Of a stretch of 62,539 nucleotides of DNA, positions 52,437-61,559 are shown one piece after another. Position 1 is the first letter of the stretch, and every line of letters begins with the position of its first letter. The translations under genes were made by a program, and so were the position numbers. Source of the DNA: Bradyrhizobium sp. SZCCT0231 (lineage in GTDB: Bacteria > Pseudomonadota > Alphaproteobacteria > Rhizobiales > Xanthobacteraceae); NCBI RefSeq assembly GCF_018130245.1, contig NZ_JAFCKP010000025.1, positions 1 to 62,539 of the forward strand, given 5' to 3'. The notes beneath the pieces were generated by a model. The model did not search any database. It worked only from the letters and a program-made list of their open reading frames with translations, and had not been told where the DNA came from.

Positions 52437-53170
52437 CGAGCGCACCCGAACCGCTGCTGGCGCTGTCGAACGTCAACACCTTCTACGGCCAGGCCCAGGT
52501 GCATTTCGACCTGTCGATCACGGTCGCGCGCGGCCACATCGTCTGCCTGCTCGGCGGCAATGCCAGCGGCAAGTCGACGACGATGAAGATCATTTTGGGT
52601 CTGGTGAAGCCGCGTTCGGGCGAGGTGACGTTTGACGGCGCCTCGCTGATCGGCCTCTCCACGCCGCAGATCGTCCGCCGCGGCATCGCCTCGGTGCCGG
52701 AGGCGCGGCGGCTGTTCGCGGACATGAGCGTGCGCGAAAACATCCTGATGGGCGCTTTCGTGCGCAACGACCGCGATGCCGTGGCCCGGGATCTCGAGAG
52801 GATGCTGACGCTGTTTCCGAAGCTTGGCCAGCGGCTGTCGCAGCGCGCAGGCTCCCTGTCCGGTGGCGAGCAGCAGATGGTGGCGATGGCGCGTGCGCTG
52901 ATGAGCCGGCCCCGCATGATCGTGATGGACGAGCCGACCATGGGCCTGTCGCCGCTCTATGTCGATCGCGTGCTGGAGCTGATCCGCACCATCAATCAGG
53001 CAGGCGTGTCGGTGTTCATGGTCGAGCAGAACGCCAGCCTCGCGCTCGAGATCGCGCATGAAGCCTATGTGCTCCAGACCGGCAGGATCGTGCTCTCCGG
53101 CCCGGCGCGGACCTTGAAGGACGATTCCCGCGTCCGCGACGCCTATTTGGGTGGTTCCGAGGCGGCGTAG
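52433..53170 (+). CDS. ABC transporter ATPase, LivF type
   Basis: The 245-residue ATPase has Walker A (LLGGNASGKSTTMK), LivF-like GIASVPEARRLFADMSVREN, the signature GSLSGGEQQMVAMARAL, Walker B MIVMDEPTMGLSP and VEQNASLALEIAHEAYVLQTG at the switch region. It completes a five-part transporter: binding protein, fused permeases and two ATPases. Confidence 0.94.
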   Translation: MTSAPEPLLALSNVNTFYGQAQVHFDLSITVARGHIVCLLGGNASGKSTTMKIILGLVKPRSGEVTFDGASLIGLSTPQIVRRGIASVPEARRLFADMSVRENILMGAFVRNDRDAVARDLERMLTLFPKLGQRLSQRAGSLSGGEQQMVAMARALMSRPRMIVMDEPTMGLSPLYVDRVLELIRTINQAGVSVFMVEQNASLALEIAHEAYVLQTGRIVLSGPARTLKDDSRVRDAYLGGSEAA

Positions 53171-53214
53171 CTCTGCGCAAGACTCGTCTGGACTGCCTGG
53201 AATTGCACTGGTCA

Positions 53215-53242
53215 GTATGACCATCCTGTGAAAATATCATAC
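53215..53242. promoter_or_regulatory. NikR operator upstream of the nickel/cobalt permease
   Basis: GTATGA followed by exactly 16 bases and TCATAC matches the E. coli nik operator consensus GTATGA-N16-TCATAC in every defined base. It ends 31 bases before the ATG at 53274, where a repressor would cover the promoter. A NikR gene is not in the window. Confidence 0.8.
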
Positions 53243-53273
53243 CGGTGGCGCGACGGGGCGTGCAACGGACGGA

Positions 53274-54350
53274 ATGGTTGTCGTGACGAGATGGTCTTTG
53301 CGGGCGGTCGAGCCCGGGGTGGCGTTGCTGTTCGGCGGGCTCGTCGCCGCCAATGTTGCCGCGTGGGCCTGGGCCTTCGCGCTGTTCGGCGACCGGCCGA
53401 CGGTGATGGCGACGGCGGGGCTCGCCTGGGTGTTCGGTCTGCGTCACGCCGTCGATGCCGACCACATCGCCGCCATCGACAACGTCGTGCGCAAGCTGAT
53501 GCAGGCGGGCAGCGCACCGCGCAGCGTCGGGCTCTATTTCGCGCTCGGCCATTCCACCGTGGTCGTGGTTGCAACCATGCTGCTGGCGCTCGGTGTGGTC
53601 AGCCTTGGCGGCGACAGCCTGCTCAAGGAGATCGGCGGCTTCGTCGGCACATCGGTGTCGGCACTGTTTCTGCTGGCGATCGCGGCCATCAACCTCGCCA
53701 TCTTCGCCGGCCTGTGGCGGACCTTTCGTTCGGCGCGGGAGCAGGGCGTCCACGATGCTGCGCAGCTTGACGCGCTGCTTGCCAGCCGCGGCGTCCTCGC
53801 GCGCCTGATCGGTCCGATGTTCCGCCTGGTGACGAAGCCGTGGCACATGTATCCGCTTGGATTCCTGTTCGGGCTTGGCTTCGACACCGCAACGGAGATC
53901 AGCCTGCTCAGCATCTCCGCCGGCGAAGCCGCGCGCGGCGCCTCGCTCGCCGATGTCCTGGTCTTTCCCGCGCTATTTGCGTCAGGCATGGCGCTGGTCG
54001 ACACCGCCGATTCCGCGCTGATGGTCAGCGCCTATCGCTGGGCCTTCGTCGATCCCCTGCGGAAGCTCTGGTACAATCTCACGATCACGGGCGCTTCGGT
54101 CGCGGTCGCGCTGTTCATCGGGGGCGTCGAGGCGTTCGGCCTGATCGCGGATCGGCTCGGCCTCTCCGGCGGCATGTGGACGCTGGTCGAGGGCCTCAAT
54201 GAGTCGCTTGCCAATGTCGGCTTCGTGGTGATCGCGCTGTTCGCGCTGGCCTGGCTCGTCTCAGTCCTGCTCTATCGCCGCATGTTTGCGGACGAGGCGC
54301 GTCGTTCGTCCGATGCGGCCCGCGGATTCGGTGCGACCGAGGCGGCGTGA
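53274..54350 (+). CDS. NiCoT-family nickel/cobalt transporter (HoxN/HupN/NixA type)
   Basis: The 358-residue membrane protein has about eight helices and the NiCoT signature in helix II, GLRHAVDADHIAAIDNVVRK (His-x4-Asp-His). The other conserved motifs are ALGHSTVVV, LFGLGFDTATEI and GMALVDTADSALM. It imports Ni2+ (or Co2+) for metalloenzymes such as hydrogenase and urease. The NikR-type site upstream points to nickel as the relevant ion. It stands alone; the next gene is convergent. Confidence 0.93.
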   Translation: MVVVTRWSLRAVEPGVALLFGGLVAANVAAWAWAFALFGDRPTVMATAGLAWVFGLRHAVDADHIAAIDNVVRKLMQAGSAPRSVGLYFALGHSTVVVVATMLLALGVVSLGGDSLLKEIGGFVGTSVSALFLLAIAAINLAIFAGLWRTFRSAREQGVHDAAQLDALLASRGVLARLIGPMFRLVTKPWHMYPLGFLFGLGFDTATEISLLSISAGEAARGASLADVLVFPALFASGMALVDTADSALMVSAYRWAFVDPLRKLWYNLTITGASVAVALFIGGVEAFGLIADRLGLSGGMWTLVEGLNESLANVGFVVIALFALAWLVSVLLYRRMFADEARRSSDAARGFGATEAA

Positions 54351-54376
54351 GGATGAGACGCCTCTGAATCCGCAGC

Positions 54377-55891
54377 TCAGAGCGAAGCCGCGCTCGCGAC
54401 CTGCTCCAGCGGCAAATCATCGCCATTGGGATCGCCTGGCGCCGTGGCCCAGGCCAGCTCCACCAGCGTCACGATGCGGCGTCCGCCGCCGTCGAGCTGA
54501 CAGACGATCAGGCCCTGCTCCTCCATATAGCTGAGCAGCCGCTGCGCGCGGCGCAGCGAATGCGAGCCATAGGCGCGGGCGATCGCGGCATCGCCTGGGC
54601 ACGGCCAGCCTTCTTTCGCCGCGCGCGCGATCATCATGAACACGCCCTGCATGTCGTCGGGCAGGATCGAGGCGCGCAGCGAGACGTCCTGCCAGGCGTC
54701 GTCATCGGCGAGATCAGTGCCGAGCCCGGCGCGCGCATGCGTCAGCATGCGGCGGAATTCGTTGAGATCGGGCACCGCCGCGCCGAGCCCCTCGATGCGG
54801 CAGCGGACCACGAATTCCTGATAGAGAACGCCGATGGCGCGGAAGCCGGCGTCGGGCTCGGCCAGCACGGCGCGCAACGTGCGGTCGACACGTTCGCGCC
54901 GCTCCGCGAGCTCTTCGGCGCTGACCGGCACCTCGACCGCCTCGGGCCGGATCTCCGGCGCGGCGGCGGCTTTCGCCGCCCGGAGCTGCTCCAGCAAATC
55001 CGGTGCGGGCCGGCGCTGCGGCCGGCTGGCATCCGGCGGCGGCGCCGCCAGGATCACGGCGCGCGCATCCTCCAGCGTCGCCTCCGGCAGCGGCATCAGC
55101 CGCGGCGTCGAATTGCGCGGGCTGGTGTCGGTCGGGCCGATGTTCAGACGCAGCGGACGGCGTGACAGCGCAGGTCCCAGCGCCATGAACTGGCCGCGCT
55201 CGAGATCGCGAAAGGCTTCCGCCTGCCGCCGCTCCATGCCGAGCAGGTCGGCGGCGCGGGCCATGTCGATATCGAGGAAGGTGCGGCCCATCAGGAAGTT
55301 GGAGGCTTCCGCTGCGACGTTCTTGGCAAGCTTCGCCAGGCGCTGGGTCGCGATGATGCCGGCAAGGCCGCGCTTGCGGCCGCGGCACATCAGATTGGTC
55401 ATTGCGCCGAGCGACAGCTTGCGCGCCTCGTCCGAGACTTCGCCAGCCACGGCCGGCGCGAACAGCTGCGCTTCGTCGACGACGACGAGCATCGGATACC
55501 AATGGTTGCGGTCGACGTCGAACAGGCCGCCGAGGAACGCCGCGGCGCGCCGCATCTGGTTCTCGGCGTCGAGACCTTCGAGATTGAGCACGGTGGAGAC
55601 GCGATGCAGCCGCGCGCGCTCGCCGGCGACCTGAAGGCCGCGCTCGGTGTGGTCCTCGGCCTCGATCACCAGATGGCCGAAGCGCTCGGCCAGGGTAACG
55701 AAGTCGCCTTCGGGGTCGATGATGGCCTGCTGTACCCAGGGCGCGCTCTGCTCCAGCAGCCGCCGTAGCAGGTGCGATTTGCCGGAGCCCGAATTGCCCT
55801 GCACCAGGAGGCGGGTCGCCAGCAGTTCCTCGAGGTCCATGGCGGCCGCGGCGCCTGCCGTGGTCTGCCCCATCTCGATCGCAACCGTCAT
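54377..55891 (-). CDS. HerA/VirB4-like ATPase
   Basis: The 504-residue protein has an N-terminal RecA-type ATPase of the HerA/FtsK superfamily. It has Walker A QGNSGSGKSHLLRRLL (residues 32-47), QAIIDPEGDFVTLAERFG, Walker B MLVVVDEAQLFAP and a sensor segment MCRGRKRGLAGIIATQRLAK. The C-terminal part (about 290-504) has Glu/Arg-rich helices and a winged-helix-like end. HerA relatives pump DNA in repair or conjugation; no NurA gene is adjacent. The start at 55891 is the first Met before the ATPase. Confidence 0.85.
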   Translation of the reverse strand: MTVAIEMGQTTAGAAAAMDLEELLATRLLVQGNSGSGKSHLLRRLLEQSAPWVQQAIIDPEGDFVTLAERFGHLVIEAEDHTERGLQVAGERARLHRVSTVLNLEGLDAENQMRRAAAFLGGLFDVDRNHWYPMLVVVDEAQLFAPAVAGEVSDEARKLSLGAMTNLMCRGRKRGLAGIIATQRLAKLAKNVAAEASNFLMGRTFLDIDMARAADLLGMERRQAEAFRDLERGQFMALGPALSRRPLRLNIGPTDTSPRNSTPRLMPLPEATLEDARAVILAAPPPDASRPQRRPAPDLLEQLRAAKAAAAPEIRPEAVEVPVSAEELAERRERVDRTLRAVLAEPDAGFRAIGVLYQEFVVRCRIEGLGAAVPDLNEFRRMLTHARAGLGTDLADDDAWQDVSLRASILPDDMQGVFMMIARAAKEGWPCPGDAAIARAYGSHSLRRAQRLLSYMEEQGLIVCQLDGGGRRIVTLVELAWATAPGDPNGDDLPLEQVASAASL

Positions 55892-55996
55892 GTCCCCGAC
55901 TCAAGTCCCCATCATTGGCGGACAGGGGCTTATCAATCCCGCCGCAGCGCGTCGAGCGGCCCAGGACGAATCGTGCCGTGTTGCCCACGGCGGCGT

Positions 55997-56815
55997 TCAG
56001 GCGTGATTCGATTGCCGCAGAAGTGCGGGCCGATAGGGGGCTTGCGGATCGTCGTCCTCGCTCTCCGGGATCGCGCAGGAGCCGAATTCCTGCCTGATCC
56101 GCTCGATCTCGGCGATTCGCTCGTGCAACCGCTGCAGATGCTCCGGCGACGTCGCCTTCCAGAATCGGAACGTGTCGGCCGTGAGCGGCAGGAACGCGGT
56201 GCCTGATAGCGTCGGCTCGGGAACGACGGTGCGTCCAAGCAGCAGGAAGCGCTCAGTGCCGGAGACGACGAGGGTGGCATAGCCCCGGTTTCCGATCCGC
56301 CTGATGCCGTTCAGCGACCATTCGGCGAGCTTGCTGAAATACGGCTCCTCGCGCCAGCGCTCCGGGCAATCATCGTCGACGGTGACATTGACGGCGTCCT
56401 GGCTGAAATGCACCACGAGGCCGGCTTTCTCGGGAAACCAGTCGTCATCGAGATGGCCCTGCAGCCAGGCGCAGGTGAACGATCGGCACATCTGCGGGCG
56501 GCGGTCGTAAATGGTGCATCCGGTCCCTTTCTGCCAATGCCGGCACAGCTGGTTCACCGGCTTGTCGACGGCGGCCACTTCGAGGATATCGCAGCAGGCG
56601 TTGCACGATCCGCACTGCCGGGCGGGACGCGCGGCCTTCGGCAGGCCGGTCGCGCGAAAGCCCTGGCCGTCACGGACCAGCAGCTTCTGCTTCTCCAGCG
56701 CGGTCAGCGCACGTTCGATCTTGAGGCGGGATAGTCCGGTGGCGTCGATCACGCCCTTCATCGTCGTCGCGCCTGCCTCCACTGCGCGGACGACGCTCAG
56801 CATCGTCTGATCCAT
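55997..56815 (-). CDS. Winged-helix plus YkgJ-type Cys-cluster protein
   Basis: The 272-residue protein joins an N-terminal HTH-like segment (about 1-58; TMKGVIDATGLSRLKIERAL) to a YkgJ-family metal-chelating domain. That domain has CGSCNACCDI, a Cys at NQLCRHW and GTGCTIYDRRPQMCRSFTC (about 67-120). A C-terminal region of unknown fold follows. YkgJ domains bind Zn or Fe through these Cys. Fusion to an HTH suggests a metal- or redox-responsive protein; this is inference. The gene after it on the same strand is the HerA-like ATPase, 105 bases on. Confidence 0.8.
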   Translation of the reverse strand: MDQTMLSVVRAVEAGATTMKGVIDATGLSRLKIERALTALEKQKLLVRDGQGFRATGLPKAARPARQCGSCNACCDILEVAAVDKPVNQLCRHWQKGTGCTIYDRRPQMCRSFTCAWLQGHLDDDWFPEKAGLVVHFSQDAVNVTVDDDCPERWREEPYFSKLAEWSLNGIRRIGNRGYATLVVSGTERFLLLGRTVVPEPTLSGTAFLPLTADTFRFWKATSPEHLQRLHERIAEIERIRQEFGSCAIPESEDDDPQAPYRPALLRQSNHA

Positions 56816-57279
56816 TTTGTTGTTCTTGTTCTCTCAGCCGTGCAATTGCGATCACACCGGACAACGGACCGGCAAACAGGTCTCAGAAACCTGATTTGGA
56901 AAGATATGGTGCTCATCTCTTTGTGGCTGGGCAAGAAGCCGAGCCCGTCCTGCGCGCATGCAACGTTTGCGCGAATGAAGGACCTGCACGTGAAGGAGCT
57001 CATTTCGCGCCGGAATCGGCCTGCTTTGCCCGCGAAGCGCCGGGATATGACGAGCGGCATGCGGTCGTCTCACGCAGTCGTGACATCAGTGCTTCGCGCG
57101 CGAGCACGATCTGAGGGCGACCCGATCGCGTGACTTGAGGACTATCGTTGAGTTTGCGCCACACTGGGAACAGTGCTGCGCCGGACCAGGTGAGCGGCGG
57201 TGCAGAGAGGCGATCCCACGCCGCTGCACGGAATGACGCAGATCAAGATCGGTGCGCGCGAGACCTGCTATCCAACCGT
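56816..57279. other. 464 bases without a supported gene
   Basis: Two overlapping frames of 87-97 codons occur on opposite strands (around 56797-57133), but neither has recognisable motifs, a good ribosome site or a signal peptide. The stretch has lower GC at its left end and must contain promoters for both flanking divergent genes. Confidence 0.45.
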
Positions 57280-57864
57280 ATGACTTTTCTGACCTTCTTC
57301 ACGGCGACCTATTTCCTGCTGGCGGTGCCGGGGCCGACCAACACCTTGCTCGCGACATCAGGCGCAGGGGCTGGCATCTCGCGCTCCCTTCGTCTGCTCG
57401 CGGCGGAACTGTGCGGCTATCTGCTGGCGATCGCAGTGCTGCGGCTGGCGCTTGGTCCCGTTATCAGCGACATCCCGATTGCGGCAGTCATGCTCCGCGT
57501 CGCTGTGACCATCTACATCCTTTGCCTCGCCGTCATGCTCTGGCGCGTCAACACACGCGAGCTGCGCGGGGGTGCTGCGGTGACATTCGGTCAGGTGCTG
57601 CTGACGACCCTGTTGAACCCGAAAGCGCTGGTCTTCGCTTTCCTGCTTCTGCCGGCTGGGGCCGGGCCGCTTGAACTGTTGCCCTGGCTCGGCGTGGTCG
57701 CACTTCAGATTTTTACCGCCGGCGGTGCGTGGATCATTCTGGGCGCAACGCTCGGCCGCGGCGCCCGCCGCCTCGGTCATCCCGACCTGATCGCGCGCAC
57801 CGGCGCGGTCACGCTGGTCGCCGTGACCGGCCTGATCTGGCTCCAATCGTTCCTGATCGCCTGA
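57280..57864 (+). CDS. LysE-family amino-acid exporter
   Basis: The 194-residue membrane protein begins MTFLTFFTATYFLLAVPGPT and keeps the LysE/RhtB hallmark PGPTNTLLATSGAGAGISRS, with about six helices and the later LLTTLLNPKALVFAFLLLP. It probably exports amino acids or similar metabolites. The start at 57280 begins the first helix; the in-frame extension to 57148 is polar and rejected. Confidence 0.85.
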   Translation: MTFLTFFTATYFLLAVPGPTNTLLATSGAGAGISRSLRLLAAELCGYLLAIAVLRLALGPVISDIPIAAVMLRVAVTIYILCLAVMLWRVNTRELRGGAAVTFGQVLLTTLLNPKALVFAFLLLPAGAGPLELLPWLGVVALQIFTAGGAWIILGATLGRGARRLGHPDLIARTGAVTLVAVTGLIWLQSFLIA

Positions 57865-57890
57865 GCGCCGACGTCGCTGGAAACGGCGCG

Positions 57891-58955
57891 CTACTGCGCG
57901 CCGGATCCGCCCTGCACGATCTTCTCGTTCAGCTTCTGGTCCACGGTGTCGACGGTGCGGTCGATCTCGGCGTTGGGCACGCCGAGCTGGTGCGAGATCA
58001 GCTTCACCAGGAGGTCGACGCGCTCGATGAAGGGCGCGCCGCTCGCGACCGCGCGCGCCGCCGAAGACGGCTTGAGCAGACTCTCGGCGGCCTTGGCATA
58101 TTTCGCGAACGGCACCTGGTCCTGCGGTTCGGCGCCGAGCCGGCGAGCGATCGCGTCGACATGGTCGTAGATCGTCTGCGAGCGCTTGAGATCGCCATGC
58201 ACGGCGTCGCGGATCGACTGTGGCTCATTGGGCGTGATGCAGCGGTAATTGCCGGTGAGCAACATCGACCATTTCGCCAGCGGCACGAACAATGAGTTGA
58301 ACACTTTCAGCTTCACCGGCACGTCGTGGCCGTCGAGCGTCACCGCGTCGATGTCGGCCTCTAACTCGCGCAGCAGCTTGTTGTGCTTCTCGTCGGCAAA
58401 GACCGATGCCTTGAAATTGGTGGGAAGGCCGACGTGAAGCACGTTGGCGGCCTCTTCCGGCGGACGGAATGCCTGCGGATCGGGCGAGCACAGCGTCACC
58501 AGCCCCGGCTCGAACCGCTCCCACACCTGCGCATTGGTGTAGGCCTCCTCGAGATCCATGTCCGCGAGCGCCGGAATCCGCTTCAGATAGGGCAGCGGCG
58601 GCATGTTCATGATCGAAAGGCACGGCAGCTTCGCCGCGGCGATCTTGATCATGAGAACGCGTACCGTGTGATTGGTGTATTGCGGCTCCTGCATCGCAAG
58701 GCCGACCAGATCGTAACGGGAGAGGTCGACATTGGCGGGCGTCACCGCATCGAGCTTGCCGGGCAGGTCGCGTGAGAAAATGCCCCGATGCACCGGCTCG
58801 TCACGCAACTTGATGCGCACCTCGGTACCGTCGCGATTGATCAGCTCTGCGGTCTTGGCGCGGCAGACCAGGGTCACGTTGTGCCCGGCCATCAGCAGCT
58901 TCGTGCCCAGCAGCGAGCCGTAAGAAGCTCCGAGAATCAATATGTTGCGGGCCAT
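57891..58955 (-). CDS. Ketopantoate-reductase-like (ApbA/PanE fold) protein
   Basis: The 354-residue protein has an N-terminal Rossmann site ILILGASYGSLLGTKLLMAG with VTLVCRAKTAELINRDG, as in ApbA/PanE. A helical C-terminal domain follows, with KVFNSLFVPLAKWSMLLTGN and a late VDLLVKLISHQLGVPNAEID. It is longer than typical PanE (about 300) and the catalytic Lys/Asn/Glu set is not obvious by eye. It may reduce a 2-oxo acid, or be an opine-dehydrogenase-like enzyme. The start at 58955 (MARNILILG) has AAGGGA upstream. Confidence 0.75.
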   Translation of the reverse strand: MARNILILGASYGSLLGTKLLMAGHNVTLVCRAKTAELINRDGTEVRIKLRDEPVHRGIFSRDLPGKLDAVTPANVDLSRYDLVGLAMQEPQYTNHTVRVLMIKIAAAKLPCLSIMNMPPLPYLKRIPALADMDLEEAYTNAQVWERFEPGLVTLCSPDPQAFRPPEEAANVLHVGLPTNFKASVFADEKHNKLLRELEADIDAVTLDGHDVPVKLKVFNSLFVPLAKWSMLLTGNYRCITPNEPQSIRDAVHGDLKRSQTIYDHVDAIARRLGAEPQDQVPFAKYAKAAESLLKPSSAARAVASGAPFIERVDLLVKLISHQLGVPNAEIDRTVDTVDQKLNEKIVQGGSGAQ

Positions 58956-59847
58956 GCTCCGTCCCTTGGAATGTGATGTGATTTTTTGCGCCTCGGCCGT
59001 CGTCCGAGGGGCATTTGCCGGCATGTAAAGCGAAGTGGCCGGCAATGGCAACTGGGATAATGCATACAAGATGCAGAAGGCGATCCCGGTCGTGCCGTGG
59101 CGACCGAAATGTGACGGATCCCGTCCGACCAGGGGCCTGCAGATCCGTTCGTTGGCCTGAAACAAGCCATTTCCCGAAGTCCAGAATGCAAGTCTCATCC
59201 GGCTCGTCAGGGAGAGGCGATCGTACACCGCCAAGCGGTGCGCGAATGAGCTGAGCGGGGAGTCGTCTCGTCGATGAAACGGCAATCGACCGCATCATCC
59301 ATTGCGGCGGTGATTGGCGGCGCGCCGGATGCGCCATAAGACGTTCATGAGAGGCCGATACTGCTCATGCCTCTTCTGTCATCGAATGGCAGCCAATTTT
59401 TAGTCGTCAGCCGCAACAAAAAACTGCAAACGCAGGACGGTAAAAATGGCAAAGTGGCGTGGGGCCATAACTGTATGTCAGCAATGGAGCTGAGGCGTGA
59501 CGATTGAGTTGGAGCCGGCGTGCAACTTGTTTTGAGACCGGCTGATGGGGGCGACACACCGTGTGGTCCAGTGCCCTTGACTGCGCGAAGCGAAGACGAA
59601 ACGAACATCGGATGGGGTCTCGCTGCGTCAAATGCGCGATCCCGCGCGGGGCATGGTGTCGTGTCACTGCGCGGAATCGCAGCGAAACAGATCGACGAGG
59701 CGGATAGCATCAGCAGATGCAAGCGCAATGGACGCGATCAGGCGTGCCTGCCTTCGCATCGAGCAGGCGTGCACGGCGCTGCGCAGAAGCCGGCAGTTCT
59801 GGACGCAAGTCCGGGCAACCGTTGACGGCGCCGTTCGGGGGACTGAC
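58956..59847. other. About 890 bases without a supported gene
   Basis: Several short frames exist on both strands (for example 59345-59728 and 59407-59667 on the minus strand) but they are Pro/Arg/Ser-rich, lack motifs and disagree with each other. The region could hold decayed genes. The part from 59632 is an in-frame N-terminal extension of the hydrolase gene, considered unlikely to be translated. Confidence 0.45.
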
Positions 59848-60930
59848 ATGGAAGGTGATCATTGGCCTCACCGCTCGTGCGACGGCGCCGGTCGAAACCT
59901 GGCACGCTTGCGGGATCGCGCATCGCAATTTTTCGAAAGCCTGTCTGTCGCAGAGCTTGCGCGTGAGACGCACCGGCATCTGTGGATTTCAGATTGGTTG
60001 AGGGTCGCAGACGACTACCGGACATTGGCCGAAGCTGCGCGCGAAACGCGTTCCTCTCCGATTGCCGGGGAAGCGTGGCTATGTTCGTTGACGGCCCTTG
60101 AAGTCGTCAGAAGTCTGTCTTGTCCGGGAGACGCCGAGAGCGCCGTCCTCGCAGACGAGGTCGGCACCAGCCTGAGACGCCTCGAGACCGAGGCTGGTCT
60201 GGCGATCGAGCGCGTCAGGATCGACTGCTTCGACCAAGGCGCTCTGGCTGGCTTCTTTCTGCCGGCGCTTCGTCGCGGGTCTGCCGCGCCGGCGGTGATC
60301 TGCGTCGGTGACGACGACGCCACTTTGGGCTCGATGATGAGCAGGCTGTTGCCAGCCGCGCTCTGCGGGGCCATGTCGCTGCTGCTCGTTGATGCCGGCA
60401 ATTCTAGCGTTGATCGCTCCTTCAAGCCGGAGCACAGGCTTCAGCTCTGGTTGGACTATCTGGAAGCTCGCCCCGATGTCGACCCGCGGCGGATCGGAAT
60501 CTACGGCGAAGGGGCCGGCGCCTCTCATGCCTCCCGCCTCGCGCTCTCGGATCGCAGGATCGCGGCGGCCGTGTGCGACGGCGGGCTTGCGACCACCGTC
60601 ATGTGTCAGGCGTCACTTCGCTTGATGACCGGCTTCGGGCCGGCCGTTCCTGACCGGGTCTCGAGCGAGGCAATGCTCCCGCAGCGTCGCGTCCCGTGCC
60701 CGCTGCTCATGGTCGTCGGGAGCCGCTCCATGATGTGGGAGCAGGATGCCCTCGAGCTGCAAGCCGGCTATCGGCAGATTGGGGCTGATTGCACGGTCGT
60801 GGTGCCCAACAACGTCCCGCACCCGCTCGGCGAGGTCGAGAATTTCATCGCGGTTGACGACTTCATTTTCGAATGGCTCGACAGCAAGCTTGGAACTGCC
60901 CGTCAGCTTGATCCAGTGACCCGCCTCTAG
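59848..60930 (+). CDS. Alpha/beta hydrolase-fold protein lacking the nucleophile Ser
   Basis: The 360-residue protein is helical at the N-terminus (about 1-110), then has a hydrolase fold: APAVICVGDDDATLGSMMSR, DPRRIGIYGEGAGASHASRL, MVVGSRSMMWEQDALEL and a late VPNNVPHPLGEVENF. The nucleophile elbow reads Gly-Glu-Gly-Ala-Gly (residues 220-224), with Gly222 where Ser belongs; the GGG codon is plain. It is similar in plan to FrsA/2,6-dihydroxypseudooxynicotine-type hydrolases. It may be a pseudoenzyme. The start at 59848 has GGGGGA upstream; 59731 or 59632 are alternatives. Confidence 0.7.
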   Translation: MEGDHWPHRSCDGAGRNLARLRDRASQFFESLSVAELARETHRHLWISDWLRVADDYRTLAEAARETRSSPIAGEAWLCSLTALEVVRSLSCPGDAESAVLADEVGTSLRRLETEAGLAIERVRIDCFDQGALAGFFLPALRRGSAAPAVICVGDDDATLGSMMSRLLPAALCGAMSLLLVDAGNSSVDRSFKPEHRLQLWLDYLEARPDVDPRRIGIYGEGAGASHASRLALSDRRIAAAVCDGGLATTVMCQASLRLMTGFGPAVPDRVSSEAMLPQRRVPCPLLMVVGSRSMMWEQDALELQAGYRQIGADCTVVVPNNVPHPLGEVENFIAVDDFIFEWLDSKLGTARQLDPVTRL

Positions 60931-61011
60931 CTTGGCCGGCGGGCACCGGAGGACCTGGCGCGACGACCACGGCGCCGGCCCGGTGCCCATTGTGCGCCCG
61001 GCATCAGCGGA

Positions 61012-61491
61012 TCAGGACGCGTCGATAGCCAGCAATCGCGCAGCCAGCCGGGCGTTCTTGGCGATGGTTGCGAGCGAAGCGTTCAATTCAGCCAAGGTCT
61101 TCTCGTCGAGATCGTTGAACATCGTCGAATTCAAGGCGAGCTTTCTCTTCGACAATTTTTCGATCTCCGTCGTCGCCTTCGTCGTGAGCGACATCAGGAC
61201 GAAGCGGGCATCGTCCGCAGCCGGTCGCCGCGACAGAAGGCCGCCCTTTTCGAGGGTCTTGGTCTGGTTGGTCACGAAGGCCGGGTGGACCCGCAGCTTG
61301 TTGGCGATGTCGATGCCGGCGACGCCGCGCCCCTCGTCCAGTTCAGTGATCGCCATCAGGATCAGCCATTGCGGCTGGGTAATGCCCAGCAGTCCGGCCC
61401 AGCTGGTGTGAATGTCCTCCAGCTGAGCGTGAATTTCGACGACGTTCCAGATGAAGTCTGTAATCGCCCGGTCGAGCTTCCTCTCGATCAT
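61012..61491 (-). CDS. MarR-family transcriptional regulator
   Basis: The 159-residue regulator has the MarR winged helix: LGITQPQWLILMAITELDEG, VAGIDIANKLRVHPAFVTNQ, TKTLEKGGLLSRRPAADDAR and FVLMSLTTKATTEI at the wing. The N- and C-terminal helices form the dimer arm. The start at 61491 has GGGGAGAAGG upstream. No gene is divergently placed within 500 bases, so its target is unclear. Confidence 0.88.
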   Translation of the reverse strand: MIERKLDRAITDFIWNVVEIHAQLEDIHTSWAGLLGITQPQWLILMAITELDEGRGVAGIDIANKLRVHPAFVTNQTKTLEKGGLLSRRPAADDARFVLMSLTTKATTEIEKLSKRKLALNSTMFNDLDEKTLAELNASLATIAKNARLAARLLAIDAS

Positions 61492-61559
61492 ATGGCCTTC
61501 TCCCCTTGATCATTTTTCTTTTTGTCTTTGATCGGCCTTTTACCGGGATATTGGGAAGC

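Noticed and set aside
57233-57246. ATGAC-GCAG-ATCAA before the LysE gene as a further FixK-type box
   Set aside because: The first half-site lacks the leading T and no neighbouring box supports it.
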